The notes beneath the pieces were generated by a model that saw nothing but the letters and a program-made list of their open reading frames with translations, did no database searches and was not told where the DNA came from. Below are positions 50,106-60,774 of a stretch of DNA of 64,000 nucleotides, one piece after another. Made by a program: the position numbers and the translations under genes. This stretch comes from Rhabdophis nuchalis. Taxonomy: Eukaryota > Chordata > Lepidosauria > Squamata > Natricidae. The stretch is from the NCBI GenBank assembly GCA_039707465.1, contig CM077643.1:378488419-378552418 (forward strand), given 5' to 3'. The first letter of the stretch is position 1. Every line of letters starts with the position of its first letter.

Positions 50106-53075
50106 GAAAAAAAAATTATATGTAATTAATGGCAGAGGCAACTTTATGAATGGTTTGATAAGGAGGTCCACTTGTTTCATTTTCTTTTTGTGGATGATGC
50201 ATTCCATTCTGTAGAAAACATTGAGTTGTGAAATTATTATTTATCTTTTCTTTTGTAAAGACGAAGCATTATGTCAAAAGCCCAAAATGTACGCAGTGTA
50301 AAATCCTAGAACTAATTCTTGCCTTCATTCCTACCCCTTCTTTTCTGAAAATAGTTTTATTTTTCTGTAAATAGTTTTATTTTTTTGATTCTCAAATCTT
50401 ACCCTAAATGCTACATCTGGTAGGGCAATGAACGAGGAAAGCCCCGATTTTCATTATTAGCAGGAAAAAGACATTTCTAGCCATGGAGGGCAAACAATTT
50501 TGACTTTTGTTTCCTTAGATTCCATTGCTACGAAGCAAACCTTGAAATGGGGGTAGTGAGGCTTTTTATTCGTATTAAAGCACTGCACATGGAGTAAAAC
50601 TTGGGTGTAAAGGAGAATTGAGCTTGCTTGAATATTTGATGTTGCAATAGTTAGAATAAAATAAATCAGTTGTGAATCATAAGCGACAGTGAGAAACAGG
50701 ACATGTAGTTATAGTCTCTTGGAACCATTTTCTGTTTTTAAGAAGGTGGTCAGTTCATAGAAGGGTCTGCCTTTACAGTTAAGTAATGAATCATTGTAGG
50801 AACATTTGGTCTTCGGTCTCTTTCTTTGGGATAATAGTGTTTGTCTTGGAAATAAAGGGGTTGTCAGATCAATGGTATAGTTTTGCACAGGCTACTGTGG
50901 CCTAAGAATCCTTTAGACAGAAAGTGAGGCTATCCACAGAAGCCAATATTCTTGGGAAGCAGGGTTCCTTATAAGTATGCAGGCTTAATGTAAGCTAGCA
51001 AATGATCCCATTAGATTCTGCCTAAAAGCATGCATATTATATGGGAACATCTGCACTTGTGATGATCAAGAATGGTGCCACTGCAGCTTCCGGCTAACAT
51101 TTGCTTTTGCATGAGCTTGCCTGGCATGTTATATGAGGCAGATTTGCCTGCCTGTCTTCACTGGGAAAAAATGTGTTTCTTCTTTCCTACCTATCAGGGC
51201 TTCTCAATAAGGAATTTGGTGCCTTAAATGACTCTCTTTAAGTTGAGGGGGAAAGTCAGCTATCTTAAAAAAAAACATTCTTTAAGTGTTGTCCAAGTTA
51301 AAGGAGTAGCACCTTTAAACAGGAAAATAGGTTTGTGGGTTTTTTTTAAATTTTATTATTGATTTAAAACTGATTGCAAGTTCGGTGAGAATCAAATGCA
51401 CCATTGGTGGGGTTTAAAACACCCTGTTTGGGTTCATCTCTACTGTTCTGAAAATAAAGGTACTGAGTATTGAAGTGGTGGACATTTTGTCACTTCAAGA
51501 GATGGGTGTAGCCACTGGCTTCAAGTTCTCCTTGAACCTAACCTCATCTTGCTTTCTAGATTACCTCAGTGAATGGAAGATGGCTTAGAATGTGATGGGG
51601 GCAGTTGTAACCAGTTCTTCAGTAGCGTGCCATTCCCTTGCATCCTTTTTTGCCATTTCAAATAACTATTCCATTTTATGTTCCGAAAACAGATGTTTGT
51701 TCTGCCTTGATTGGCTATTGTCTAGGTATCTGTGCTTTGGCCCTTGAAGCAAACTTTGGGGATACAGAGGATGATTCCTGGGCAAAGCAACTGTAGGGAC
51801 CTGATGCCACATAGCTCCTTTTCAGTCCCTCCACAGTCCAGCAAGATTCACCTTCTGCTAGCAAAGCTGAACCCAAAAAGTGGGTTGCATAGAGAAGCAG
51901 ATATTGTAAGGGCTGGGCCCAGAAACCGTTTACATAGCCCTCATATATTAGAACACAACAGTTCAGAACTAGGCATGAACAACAAGAAAACCTGTGGAAT
52001 GCTAACTAGCTAGAACCCTGATGATTTGTGGTTGGTTTTAAGTCCAATAAAAATTATGCTTTGGGGCTATGTTCATTTTGACTTGCAGTAGCAAATCATT
52101 CAGGGGTTTAACTCTTACATAGATGGTTGACTGTTCTCCTCCATGATTTTCAGGAAAGAGTATGTTGGATAAAAATATTTCATGGAGACTGGCATCTACC
52201 CACAGATTCAATGAAGAATGAGGCCAGAGTGTCCCCCATCCCACCTCTCCCAGTGCCATTTTTGCTTGAAATGTAATCCTAAAATGTACAGCTTAATAGT
52301 GATGGCATTCCAGACCTCCCCAATCAATACCCATTGACCTTATTTCTCAGTTCAAAAGAGAGCGAAAATAGGTAGGAATCCATTCTCCACATTTAAGTTG
52401 ACTCTGGAATACAGGCAAGGTAAGTGCCTTTTTCAGAGTAGGTTCTGTCTGGAAGCAAGAATAAACATAAATATTGGACCAATTAGATTTTTATTTAACT
52501 CTGTGATTAACCCTTGGTGTTTTCAGAAAGCCACTAGCTGTCCAGTAAAAATATGAGATCATTAGTTCTTTGTAAGATACCATACCTGGGGAGAGGGGCA
52601 GAACCTGGAAGAGATAGCTTTACTTTCTCCCGCTTTTTTTTCTCCAGAAGGGGAAAATGATAACTGGGTCTCTTTCGGGGAAGAGGGCGTGTGCCCTGGT
52701 CTTCATATGTGCTGAATGCCAGGAACCGTTTCCTACCCTTCTTGGGCAAGGGAACTTCTGGTTTGTATTCTTTGAAGCATTCGGTCCAGCAGATTCTGGT
52801 CAGCACAAGCTGTGTCAAAGCAAAACTGACTGTACAGATTACTATTGTTAGTGGGGGGGAAATACTTTCGATAAGGAACTATATAATGTCATTGTGGGTT
52901 GCTTCACGGTCTGTCACCCTTCATCAAGATTCATGTCTGTCTTAATGTATTGTGGGAGGTTGACAGTCTGGCAATGGATTTGAATTCTGATCCATTAAAT
53001 GCTATTATTACTGATAAATATTTATTGTATTTAAAAAAAAAACCCTTCCAAAAGCCTATTATGACATAAAACTTC

Positions 53076-53081
53076 AATAAA
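53076..53081 (+). terminator. SELENOI: Polyadenylation signal AATAAA
   Basis: AATAAA in CTTCAATAAATTTTTCC, followed 20-45 bases later by T/G-rich sequence. Beyond it an LTR and other repeats begin, which supports this as the main end of the transcript. Confidence 0.65.
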
Positions 53082-53420
53082 TTTTTCCAAGCTTTTTAAT
53101 ATCTCATCTTCTTGGCTTCTTGTTTCATTCCGGAAATGAAAGTATTGGAGGGCTGTCATTTATCAAATCCTGAGTTTGCATCTGTTAAAAACAAGTACTA
53201 GACACAAGAGAGTCATAACTGTCTTCCTGGGGCAGGACGGATGTAACTTAACAGATCTAAGAAGTACGATTCTCAATGTTCTCTCTTTTGTGTTGGCATT
53301 AAATGTGCATGATTTTATTTACAAAATATTGGTCTTAAAAACAAAAATCCATCTGCCAATCAATGTTTGTTATCCGAGTATTCTAGAAATAAAATAACAC
53401 ATATCAATATAACAAATAGC

Positions 53421-53982
53421 TGTTGTGGCCCGCCAGATTCAGACAGTGAGGAGGTTGGGGAGGAACATGGGCCAGTCCTGGAGTCTGGGGAAGGCTCTGA
53501 CGAGGGCTCTGTGCCAGAGGCAGAGGGGTGGGGCAGGGCTGTCTGACAGCGGCTGCCTTCAGAGTCAGAGATCAGTGAAGCAGGCGAACAGCTGGAGCCT
53601 GTTTCCAATGTGCGCATGCACAGAGTTGCCAGATGAAGGGAACAGCTAAGGAACAAGGGTCGACTTGGAAGTAAGGTCACAGGTGGATGGTGAATAGACC
53701 CCCCTCCCCCCAGAGGGAATAAAAGAGGAGCGAAAGAGAAGTGGAGTTTGCAGGAGACAATTAGTTCGCTTAATTGGTTTGTGAGTCTCCAAGACCCCTT
53801 GCCAAGTTTTGAAGATATTGGCATGGCAGTTCTCCAAGACCGATAAGGTCTGTGACTGTAAATTCATCCTTGAAAGACTTTGCTGGATGTGAATGAGAGG
53901 AATTCACAGTAACTTAATAATTGGGGTTTTTTGTCAGGACAAGGAGTCTGCTTTGTGGTTCGGGGAAGCCTAGGTCAGAACA
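53421..53982 (+). mobile_element. Solo LTR, 562 bp, TSD ATAGC
   Basis: TGTTGTGGCC...GGTCAGAACA (TGTT/AACA inverted ends) is bounded by perfect 5-bp repeats ATAGC (53416-53420 and 53983-53987). A TATA-like AATAAAAG lies at about 53719 in the middle. No internal coding region adjoins, so it is a recombined solo LTR. Gypsy versus ERV origin cannot be settled from the LTR. Confidence 0.85.
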
Positions 53983-54139
53983 ATAGCAAGAGTATTAAAA
54001 TGTATGGAAGTTTTAAAAAAATGCTGATACAACACTTTTTCTCCTAACTGGGAAGCTACAGGTTCTTTGCAGAGGTTGCCAGGAAGAGAGGGAAGAGAGG
54101 GATTTGGCTTTCAGGAGGCAAGGAACAGGAAGGAATTTC

Positions 54140-54240
54140 ACAGAATCATAGAAGCATGTGACTGAAAAGACCTTGGAGGTCTTCTAGTCCAACTCTCTAT
54201 TCAAGGCAAGAGTTCCTATGCCATCCCAAACAGATGGTTG
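54140..54240 (-). mobile_element. CR1 LINE 3' end fragment
   Basis: CAGAATCATAG...AGACCTTGGAGGTCTTCTAGTCCAACT, the antisense CR1 3' signature. Only about 100 bases remain. Confidence 0.65.
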
Positions 54241-54245
54241 TTCAA

Positions 54246-54908
54246 TTTATTTGGAACAGAGAATTTGAACTTGGAGCAGGGAAAAACAATGCCTATCCTG
54301 GCAATGATATAAATATTTGTCTGAAAAGAGACAAGGATTAAATATGACGCAAAGTACAAATGCTGCGGGTGCCTGAATCCAGAGCATTACCATCGTTTAA
54401 TAAATAGGAAGCCTGGTTCTCTGCAGATGTTTTGGACTTCAGTTTCCATCAGGCCTAGACATGGAACAATCAAGGCATTGGGGAGTTGGCCAAAATATTC
54501 TAGCAGGCACCAGGTTGTCTGTCTCTGATATTAGATGATGTGAATAGGTTTCTTCTTGAGATGACCTGGAAGGACCATGCTCTCCAAGGATTTAATTCCC
54601 CAATTCATTGCCGCAGAATAGCCCAGTGTGGAAGTGCATTTTCAACAACTCTCAGCAGGTCTTTCCATTTGGGATAATAATAACAGAAAGGCCTCCTTTT
54701 CCAAGTCCATACTTTTCCGCAAAAGAACTTGCACTGGACATGAAGAATTGAGTCCCAGTCCCAAATGGCTGACTTTCGTTCTCCCATTCAATAACCTACA
54801 ATGCAACTGGAGGCGCAGCTGACACCAATAACCAATTCTAGAGGACGCTTCAAGATGGCCGCTTTCCAGACAGTTGTGGTTTTCACCTGCTGGCTCTTCT
54901 GGGTTACT
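54246..54908 (-). CDS. Probable terminal exon of the convergent SAM-domain gene (stop codon plus 3'UTR)
   Basis: On the - strand a strong acceptor (CTCCTTCTCTCACACAG, exon from 54908) precedes AGTAACCC. Spliced to the phase-1 end of the SAM exon at 57041, it completes a Glu codon and then reads TAA (54904-54906). The protein would end LLDISDE. The - strand AATAAA at 54246-54251 could be the polyadenylation signal. Splice signals and phase are seen; the pairing is inference. Confidence 0.4.
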
Positions 54909-55001
54909 CTGTGTGAGAGAAGGAGATGCAGAAATGAACAACTAAGGTAACCAATGGCAGACAGTGGCAACAACTGAAAACCATCTCGTAACCGTTTATC
55001 T

Positions 55002-55351
55002 CGATGTCCAACTCAAGGCCCACGGGCCAGATCCAGTGGGGTGCATAGATCTGGCCCGTGGGGCTTCCATGGAAACAGCGAAAAGACCAGCTTGTGGAGC
55101 CTCTACCAGAGAAAATGGAGCTTGGGAGGACCCCACACAGCTCCCCCAAGCTCTGTTTTCACCAGCAGAGAGTGGCAGGAGGAGGCCATCACAGCTGAAA
55201 ACAAAGCTCAGGAGCCTATTTTCACTGGCAGAACACTCGGGCCACCACAGGCACTCCCAATATGAATGACATTGAGCTGGCCACGCTGCCCCCCCCCCCC
55301 AAGGTCAAACACAACCCTGATGCGGCCCTCAAATCGAGTTTGACACCTCGG
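55002..55351. mobile_element. hAT MITE, GTGTCAAACTC family
   Basis: Ends CGATGTCCAACTCAAGGCCC and ATCGAGTTTGACACCTCG are inverted. Flanks GTTTATCT and GTATATCT differ at one base. Confidence 0.8.
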
Positions 55352-55873
55352 GTATATCTGAACACATGCTATTTGCATATGCTGATGTAATAAACCAGCC
55401 AAGATGCTGACATGGGAATCAGGTTATCTTTGGTTTGACTCTTAACATAGACTCATGCATGCAATGCAATTAAATCTAAGTTTTTAGTTAACAAAACACC
55501 TCTGTTGCCTCCAAATCATGTGATGGCCTGGCTCATATAACATATAAACACAATAGAGCATTTGTGCATTAGCTGAATTAAGTAGTGCAAGTTTTGTTTT
55601 GTCCACTGATGAAAAAGTTGCTCATCCAACAGCACAAAAAAAAAAAATTCTAAACCTTGACTACATGGGCCTCATCCTCACTGCAAAACACTTTCCCCCA
55701 ATTCCGTTGCTACTCTTGGTAGACTATTTGGTGTTTTCAAGATGAAGAAAGGTGTAATTCAGTTGCAGAATCTCTGTTTTGCATGAAAAAACTCCGCAAT
55801 TTTATCTTCAACCTTTCCAGGTAGAGCAGGGAAAGACTGGTTGGGAGCCTGCTGCCAGTTAATATAGACAATA

Positions 55874-56195
55874 CAGGTAATCCTCAGCTTAACGACCACA
55901 ATTGAGCCCAGAATTTCTAGTGTGAGGTGAGAATTTGTTGAGTTTTGCCCCATTTTATGACATTTCTTGCCAGGGGTTAAGTGAACCACTATAGTTGATA
56001 AGTTAGTAATCCGGTTGCTAAATGAATCTGGCTTCCCCATTGACTTTGCTTGACAGAAAGTTGCAAAAGTTAAGCACTAACCCAAGGATGCTGCAACGGT
56101 CATAACTGTGAAAAACAGTCATAAGTCCCTCTCTTCAGTGCCATTGTAACTTTGAACAGTCACTAAATGAACTGCTGTAAAGCTAGGACTACCTG
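55874..56195. mobile_element. Palindromic AGGTAATCCTCAGCTTA element, TA-flanked
   Basis: Inverted ends CAGGTAATCCTCAGCTTAA and AGCTAGGACTACCTG between TA dinucleotides. The interior follows the 46681 copy. Confidence 0.8.
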
Positions 56196-56337
56196 TATTG
56201 TACCAGGTGGCAAAATGAGCAACAGTTGAGACAGCCAAAAATGTTAGTGTGTTCTTGGAGTTGTTTGTATTCCTGACACAAAAGAATGAACCACCCATGC
56301 AAGAAGAATGGGCGGATGTGTTATGCATGCTCTATAG

Positions 56338-56615
56338 CACGGGTGTCAAATACAAGACAGGGTGCTTAGATGTGGCCGATGGGGCTACCCTGAAAACAGT
56401 GAAGGACCGGCCTGTGGTGCCTCTGCCAGTGAAAACGATGCTCACAAAGGCCGCGCACAGCCCTCCTGGACTCCATTTTCAGCTGCAACAGCCTCCTGCA
56501 CCCCTCTGCAGGACATTGAGCTCACAATGCCCACCGTGGCCATACCCACCTGGCCCCTTGAGGTCAAACACAACCTTGATGCGGCCCTTAATAGAATTGA
56601 GCTTGACAGCCTTTG
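56338..56615. mobile_element. hAT MITE, GTGTCAAA family, TSD CTCTATAG
   Basis: CACGGGTGTCAAATAC...GAGCTTGACAGCCTTTG. CTCTATAG flanks it at 56330-56337 and 56616-56623. It directly abuts the next hAT element through the shared octamer. Confidence 0.88.
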
Positions 56616-56623
56616 CTCTATAG

Positions 56624-56919
56624 CAGTGATGGGGAACCTTTTTCTAAAGGTGTGCCAAAACTGTGTGTGTGTGTGCAATAGCGCACGTGCAAATGCCCAC
56701 CCACCTGCGCATGCACGAGGGACCCCTTGAAACAAACTGTTGATTGACCTGTTGGGCCTTTTTTTTGCCTCTCTAGGCTCCGGAGTCTTTCCTCCCCCAG
56801 CCCTCTGGAAGGCTGAAAATCAGTTGGCCAGCATGCACATGTGTGCCAGAACTAAGGGCTGCCAAGGGCTACCATGCCGGCAAATATGGCTCTGCGTGCC
56901 ACAGGTTCTTCATCACGGC
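56624..56919. mobile_element. hAT MITE, CAGTGATGG family, TSD CTCTATAG
   Basis: CAGTGATGGGGAACC...GTTCTTCATCACGGC, followed by CTCTATAG (56920-56927). Its left duplication is the same octamer that ends the preceding element. Confidence 0.88.
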
Positions 56920-57040
56920 CTCTATAGAGAGATTACAATCATATCCTGCCTTCCACCTTCTTTTCTCCCCAAATTGTGATGCCACCACAGCTCTCCTGGT
57001 GAGCTCGTAAAGATAGCTTTAATCAGATACCATCACTTAC

Positions 57041-57317
57041 CATCTGAAATGTCCAGCAAATCTTCCATTTCTTGCTGGATGCGCAGGAGGAGAATCTCCT
57101 GCAACAGCTCCTCCCGCAGGCTCTTTGGCGCGATGCCCATGCGCTCCAGGGTTTCCTCGGAGAGGCGCAAGAGAGCCTTGCCAGAGATGGCATGGCTATT
57201 GGCCGCCTCCAGCAGTGGGCTGCCCGGAGTTCCCAAGGTTTTTCCTCTTAGCCAGGCACACACTTCGGCTGCTGTCCATTGTGCCACTGGCCGCCTTGCT
57301 TCCTCTTCCTTTGAACC
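57041..57317 (-). CDS. SAM-domain exon of an unidentified gene
   Basis: The exon runs on the - strand from acceptor CTTGGCACCTTACAG to donor GTAAGT, 277 bases, starting in phase 0 and ending in phase 1. It encodes GSKEEEARRPVAQW then a SAM domain: TAAEVCAWLRG, LLEAANSHAISGKALLRLSE, ETLERMGIAPKSLREELLQE, ILLLRIQQEMEDLLDISD. The ISGKALLRL...LERMGI pattern recalls the SAMD10/SAMD12 (Hyp/Ave) type, which mediates protein-protein contacts, but I cannot assign orthology. The frame has no stop and good splice sites. It is convergent with SELENOI. Confidence 0.8.
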
Positions 57318-57585
57318 CTGTAAGGTGCCAAGCTGATATTTGAATTGATTTATTTTACCTTTAGCGCACCACATCAACTCTCAACAGTATACACTCAGTG
57401 CTCAACTTACAACCAGTGGTGAGCTCCTACCGGTTCGGACCGGTTCAGCCAAACCGGTAGCTGTTTGGCGGCCATGGTGGCTAGAACTGGCAGTGATCCA
57501 GGCCTGCCAAGCCCCCCCAAACTGGTTCTCCTTTGTTTATTGCTTCTGCACATGCGCAGAGCAATTTTTAAAAAAATATGTATTT

Positions 57586-58848
57586 GATTTATTTTATTTT
57601 TAAACACAACATAAAAATCCTTAATCTCACATGTTATAAAAAGTGTATCTGCCTATTACAAATTAGCACGCATTAAAAAGAAAATGCTCCAAGAACACAA
57701 ACTGAAAGGAGGCTTGGGATTACCAAATTGGGAGCTTTATTACCACGCGTCAATCTTAATTTGGGTTAAAGATTGGGTTACTCTCACAAGAAGTCGAATA
57801 CTAGTAATTGAAGGCCATGATCTGCCCCAGGGTTGGCATTCATACCTTTGGCCCAAAGACAACAAACAACCCAAAAGTTTCACAATCCATCATATTAGGG
57901 CGACCCTTTTTGCGTCATGGTTGAAAATTAAACAACTATATAACCAAATCCCAAGATGGCTAGCACCAATCGAAGCAGTGACCTATCCAACGGTTCATAA
58001 TCCAAAAAGAAATTTAACTTATGAAGATTTGACAGACGAAATTGGTAATATCAGAAAACGGGCAGATTTAGAGTTAAGGGGTTGGAAAATAGACTGGTGG
58101 TCCTACACGCAAGCAGTATCTAAATTCAATAAGGATAAAAAACAATTTGGAATTTACAAGATATTGATAAGATCTTATGGGATTCACCGATTAAATTCAT
58201 TTCTAAAGCATATAAATTGCTTTTACAAGGATACATTGGTGAGGAAATAATCAAAGGTGCTATGATCGCCTGGGGGAGGAATATAGGAAGGAACATCACA
58301 CTCGACGAATGGCAAACAATTTGGGGCAAATCTATTAAAATGACCCTGGCCTCCTCATTTAAGGAGAATCTATATAAAATGCTTTACAGGTGGTATTTAC
58401 CACCATCCCGAATAGCACATATGTTTCCAAATACTTCCGACAGATGTTGGAAATGCAAAACGGCCAGGGGTACGTTCTTCCACCAATGGTGGACTTGTCC
58501 AAAAATTAACCAACTCTGGAAGAAAATACAAATCTGGCTGCTGGAAATAGTAGGCATCAATTTCCCTCTTAAGCCTGAATCTTACTTACTCGGCATCAAA
58601 TCAAACCAAACTCAGAACCAAGACTGGTACCTTTTTATACACATTACAACAGCAACAAGGATGGCCATTGCGCAACAATGGAAAGATAGTAATGTACCAA
58701 CAGATCACCTAGTCATATCAAAAAATTTCAACTGTGCTGAATCCGATAGGTTAACATATACCTTAAAAGATTTATTTTATTTTTAAACACAACATAAAAA
58801 TCCTTAATCTCACATGTTATAAAAAGTGTATCTGCCTATTACAAATTA
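57586..58848 (+). repeat. 80-bp perfect direct repeats flanking an L1 fragment
   Basis: 57586-57665 and 58769-58848 are identical over 80 bases (GATTTATTTTATTTTTAAAC to CTGCCTATTACAAATTA). They bracket the 1103-base insert 57666-58768. Twenty bases or fewer would be usual for an L1 duplication. Confidence 0.92.
57666..58768 (+). pseudogene. L1 ORF2 C-terminal fragment
   Basis: Two overlapping + frames (57684-58250 and 58217-58786) join by one frameshift near 58180-58250. Readable L1 ORF2 C-terminal phrases are KGGLGLPNWELYYHASIL, DEWQTIWGK, KMLYRWYLPPSRIAHMF, CWKCKTARGTFFHQWWTCP and ATRMAIAQQWK. The Cys/His pattern CWKC...H..W.C is the L1 C-terminal zinc-knuckle-like motif. Neither RT nor endonuclease is present. 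No poly(A) follows. Confidence 0.88.
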
Positions 58849-58929
58849 TTTTCATACATCTCTTCAATATTCATCCAGGTTTCGTATTATTTCATATTAT
58901 TTCAAGTACATTACATCAAATATGTTTAT

Positions 58930-59360
58930 TTATATATATATATATATTTTTATTAAATTTATATCCCGCCCTTCTCCAAACGGACCCAGGGCGGCGCACA
59001 GGAATGTTAAAATACATACAAAACATATAAAATTTAAAAAACTTATTCTAGTAAAACCTGTGCTAAAAACCGAATTAAAATCCCAAATTTAAAACTGTCT
59101 AATGGTCAATACAGGGGGTTACGCTAGGCCGGCTAGATGGAATAAATGTGTCTTCAGACACTTGCGGAAGAGGCGGAGGTCAGAGATGGTGCGGAGTTCA
59201 GGGGGTAGGTCGTTCCAGAGGGCTGGCCCAGCCACAGAGAAGGCTCTTCCCCTGGGTGTCGCCAGTCGGCATTGTCCAGCCGACGGCACCCTGAGGAGGC
59301 CCTCTCTGTGGGAGCGTATCGGTCTGAGGGATGTATGGGGCAGGAGGCGGTCTCGCATAT
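58930..59360 (-). mobile_element. 5'-truncated L2/CR1-like LINE
   Basis: The - strand has an intact 79-codon stretch: [58 protein letters not shown] and LRLFRKCLKTHLFHLAGLA. It is followed by the ATCCCGCCCTTCTCC...GGCGGCGCACAGG 3' block. This is the cleanest copy of the family here. Confidence 0.85.
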
Positions 59361-59559
59361 AAACTTTATAAACTTTATAAACTTTATCTTTTTCATGCCT
59401 TCCTTAATTAATTATAATTGTATTATACATCCTTCATTTTAAAACATACCAATAAAAACTTAGAACACAGCCACATGTTGGCATCATATTTGTTAATTCT
59501 ACTAGCAATTTTTATTGTACTGCGCATGCGTGCAGTGTGCATTAAGTGTGCATGCACAT

Positions 59560-59732
59560 CAGTGGTGGGTTTCTGCAGGCTCGCACCTACTCACGAGAGC
59601 CGGTTGGTGAAATTTAGAGAACCGGTGAGAGGGGGTTCCACTGGCGTACCTGGAAGTAAATCTGGCCCGTCGCTGCCAGTGACCCAACAGGAAGGAAAGG
59701 AAAGGAAAGGAAAGAAGGAAAGAAAGAAAGGA

Positions 59733-59800
<68 letters not shown>

Positions 59801-59976
59801 ATTTATCATCACAATTGAGTCCAAAATTTTGGTTGCTAAGCAAGAGCGTTGTTAAATGAGTTTCACCACATTTTAAAAGGTGGCCACTCCCACCCTGTCA
59901 CATGACTGCCAAGCCACGGCCACAAAATAGGCCACACCTACAGAGTAGGTTCTAAAAAATTTGAAACCCACCACTG
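59560..59976. mobile_element. hAT-like MITE, CAGTGGTGGG family, TSD ATGCACAT
   Basis: CAGTGGTGGGTTTCTGCAGG to TTTGAAACCCACCACTG, flanked by perfect ATGCACAT (59552-59559 and 59977-59984). Reverse orientation relative to the sister at 17068. It contains (GAAA)n. Confidence 0.92.
59690..59801. repeat. (GGAAA)n(GAAA)n microsatellite
   Basis: GGAAA units followed by about 17 GAAA units, inside the MITE. Confidence 0.97.
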
Positions 59977-60092
59977 ATGCACATGTAGCACTCATCAAGT
60001 GCACGTGCAGCTCACATCAAGCGTGCATGCGCATGGTGCAGCCATGAGCAAACCAGCAGTAGTGACTGCCGGAACCCACCCCTGCTTACAAC

Positions 60093-60475
60093 CATTCCTT
60101 TCACAACTGCTCGAACTTACAATGGCACTGAAAAAAGTGATTTACAACTGGTCCTTGCACTTAAGACCGTCACAGCATCTTCACGTCAGGCAATGAAAAG
60201 CCAGACATTAGGCATTGGGCATTTATTTATGGCAGTTGCAGTCCTGGGGTCATCTGATGGCCATTTGCAACCTCAGCTGGTTTCTGGCAAGTAACATTAG
60301 CAGGGAAATCCAGATTTGATATGACCATGTGTTGCTCTTAAAAAGCAGCAATGATCCACTTAGCAGCCACGGCAAAAGAAAGGTCATAAAATGGAGAGTG
60401 GCTCACTTAACAACTGACTTGCTCAGCAACAAAAAATTCTGGCTCCAATTGTGGTAAGTTGAGGGCTGCTTGCAA
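60093..60475. mobile_element. Palindromic TA-element, left-truncated
   Basis: CATTCCTTTCACAACTGCTCG...GGCACTGAAAAAAGTGA... to GTGGTAAGTTGAGGGCTGC. The target octamer of the neighbouring hAT element (CTTACAAC) lies in this element's own end, so the hAT composite inserted into it. Confidence 0.55.
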
Positions 60476-60774
60476 TGAAAGGAAGTTTTGCTTTTTGAGT
60501 CTCTCAATCGCTTTTCTTAATTTTGGGCCAATAACAGAAATACACGAACGGGGCTACATTGTTTAAACAAACAGGATATTTTTCCCCTATTTATTCAGTA
60601 CATTTGCAAATTGGACTTCAGTGGAAAGTTTTCAGGGCAACAAGATATGCTTAAGAACAAAAGCAAATACAGAAAATGTAATGAATTGCACCCCACCCTC
60701 CCACACAATAAGCAGGCAATATTCTACGCTGGAACCACAATCTTCCTCCAAAGGAAGAGTTTAAAATACAATAC

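Larger units (their letters stand above)
49089..53100 (+). other. SELENOI: SELENOI 3'UTR (about 4 kb)
   Basis: This stretch is notably free of recognisable mobile elements compared with the introns, fitting a retained UTR. Possible internal polyadenylation signals occur near 50655, 50848, 51450 and 52045. The last AATAAA is at 53076-53081 and is followed by a T/G-rich stretch. Confidence 0.75.
57414..60084. mobile_element. Composite CAGTGGTGAGC-type hAT element, TSD CTTACAAC
   Basis: The left end CAGTGGTGAGCTCCTACCGG and right end GCCGGAACCCACCCCTG are flanked by perfect octamers CTTACAAC (57406-57413 and 60085-60092). Inside are an L1 ORF2 fragment with 80-bp direct repeats, an L2 LINE fragment and another CAGTGGTGGG MITE. 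The original element was probably only a few hundred bases. Confidence 0.75.
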
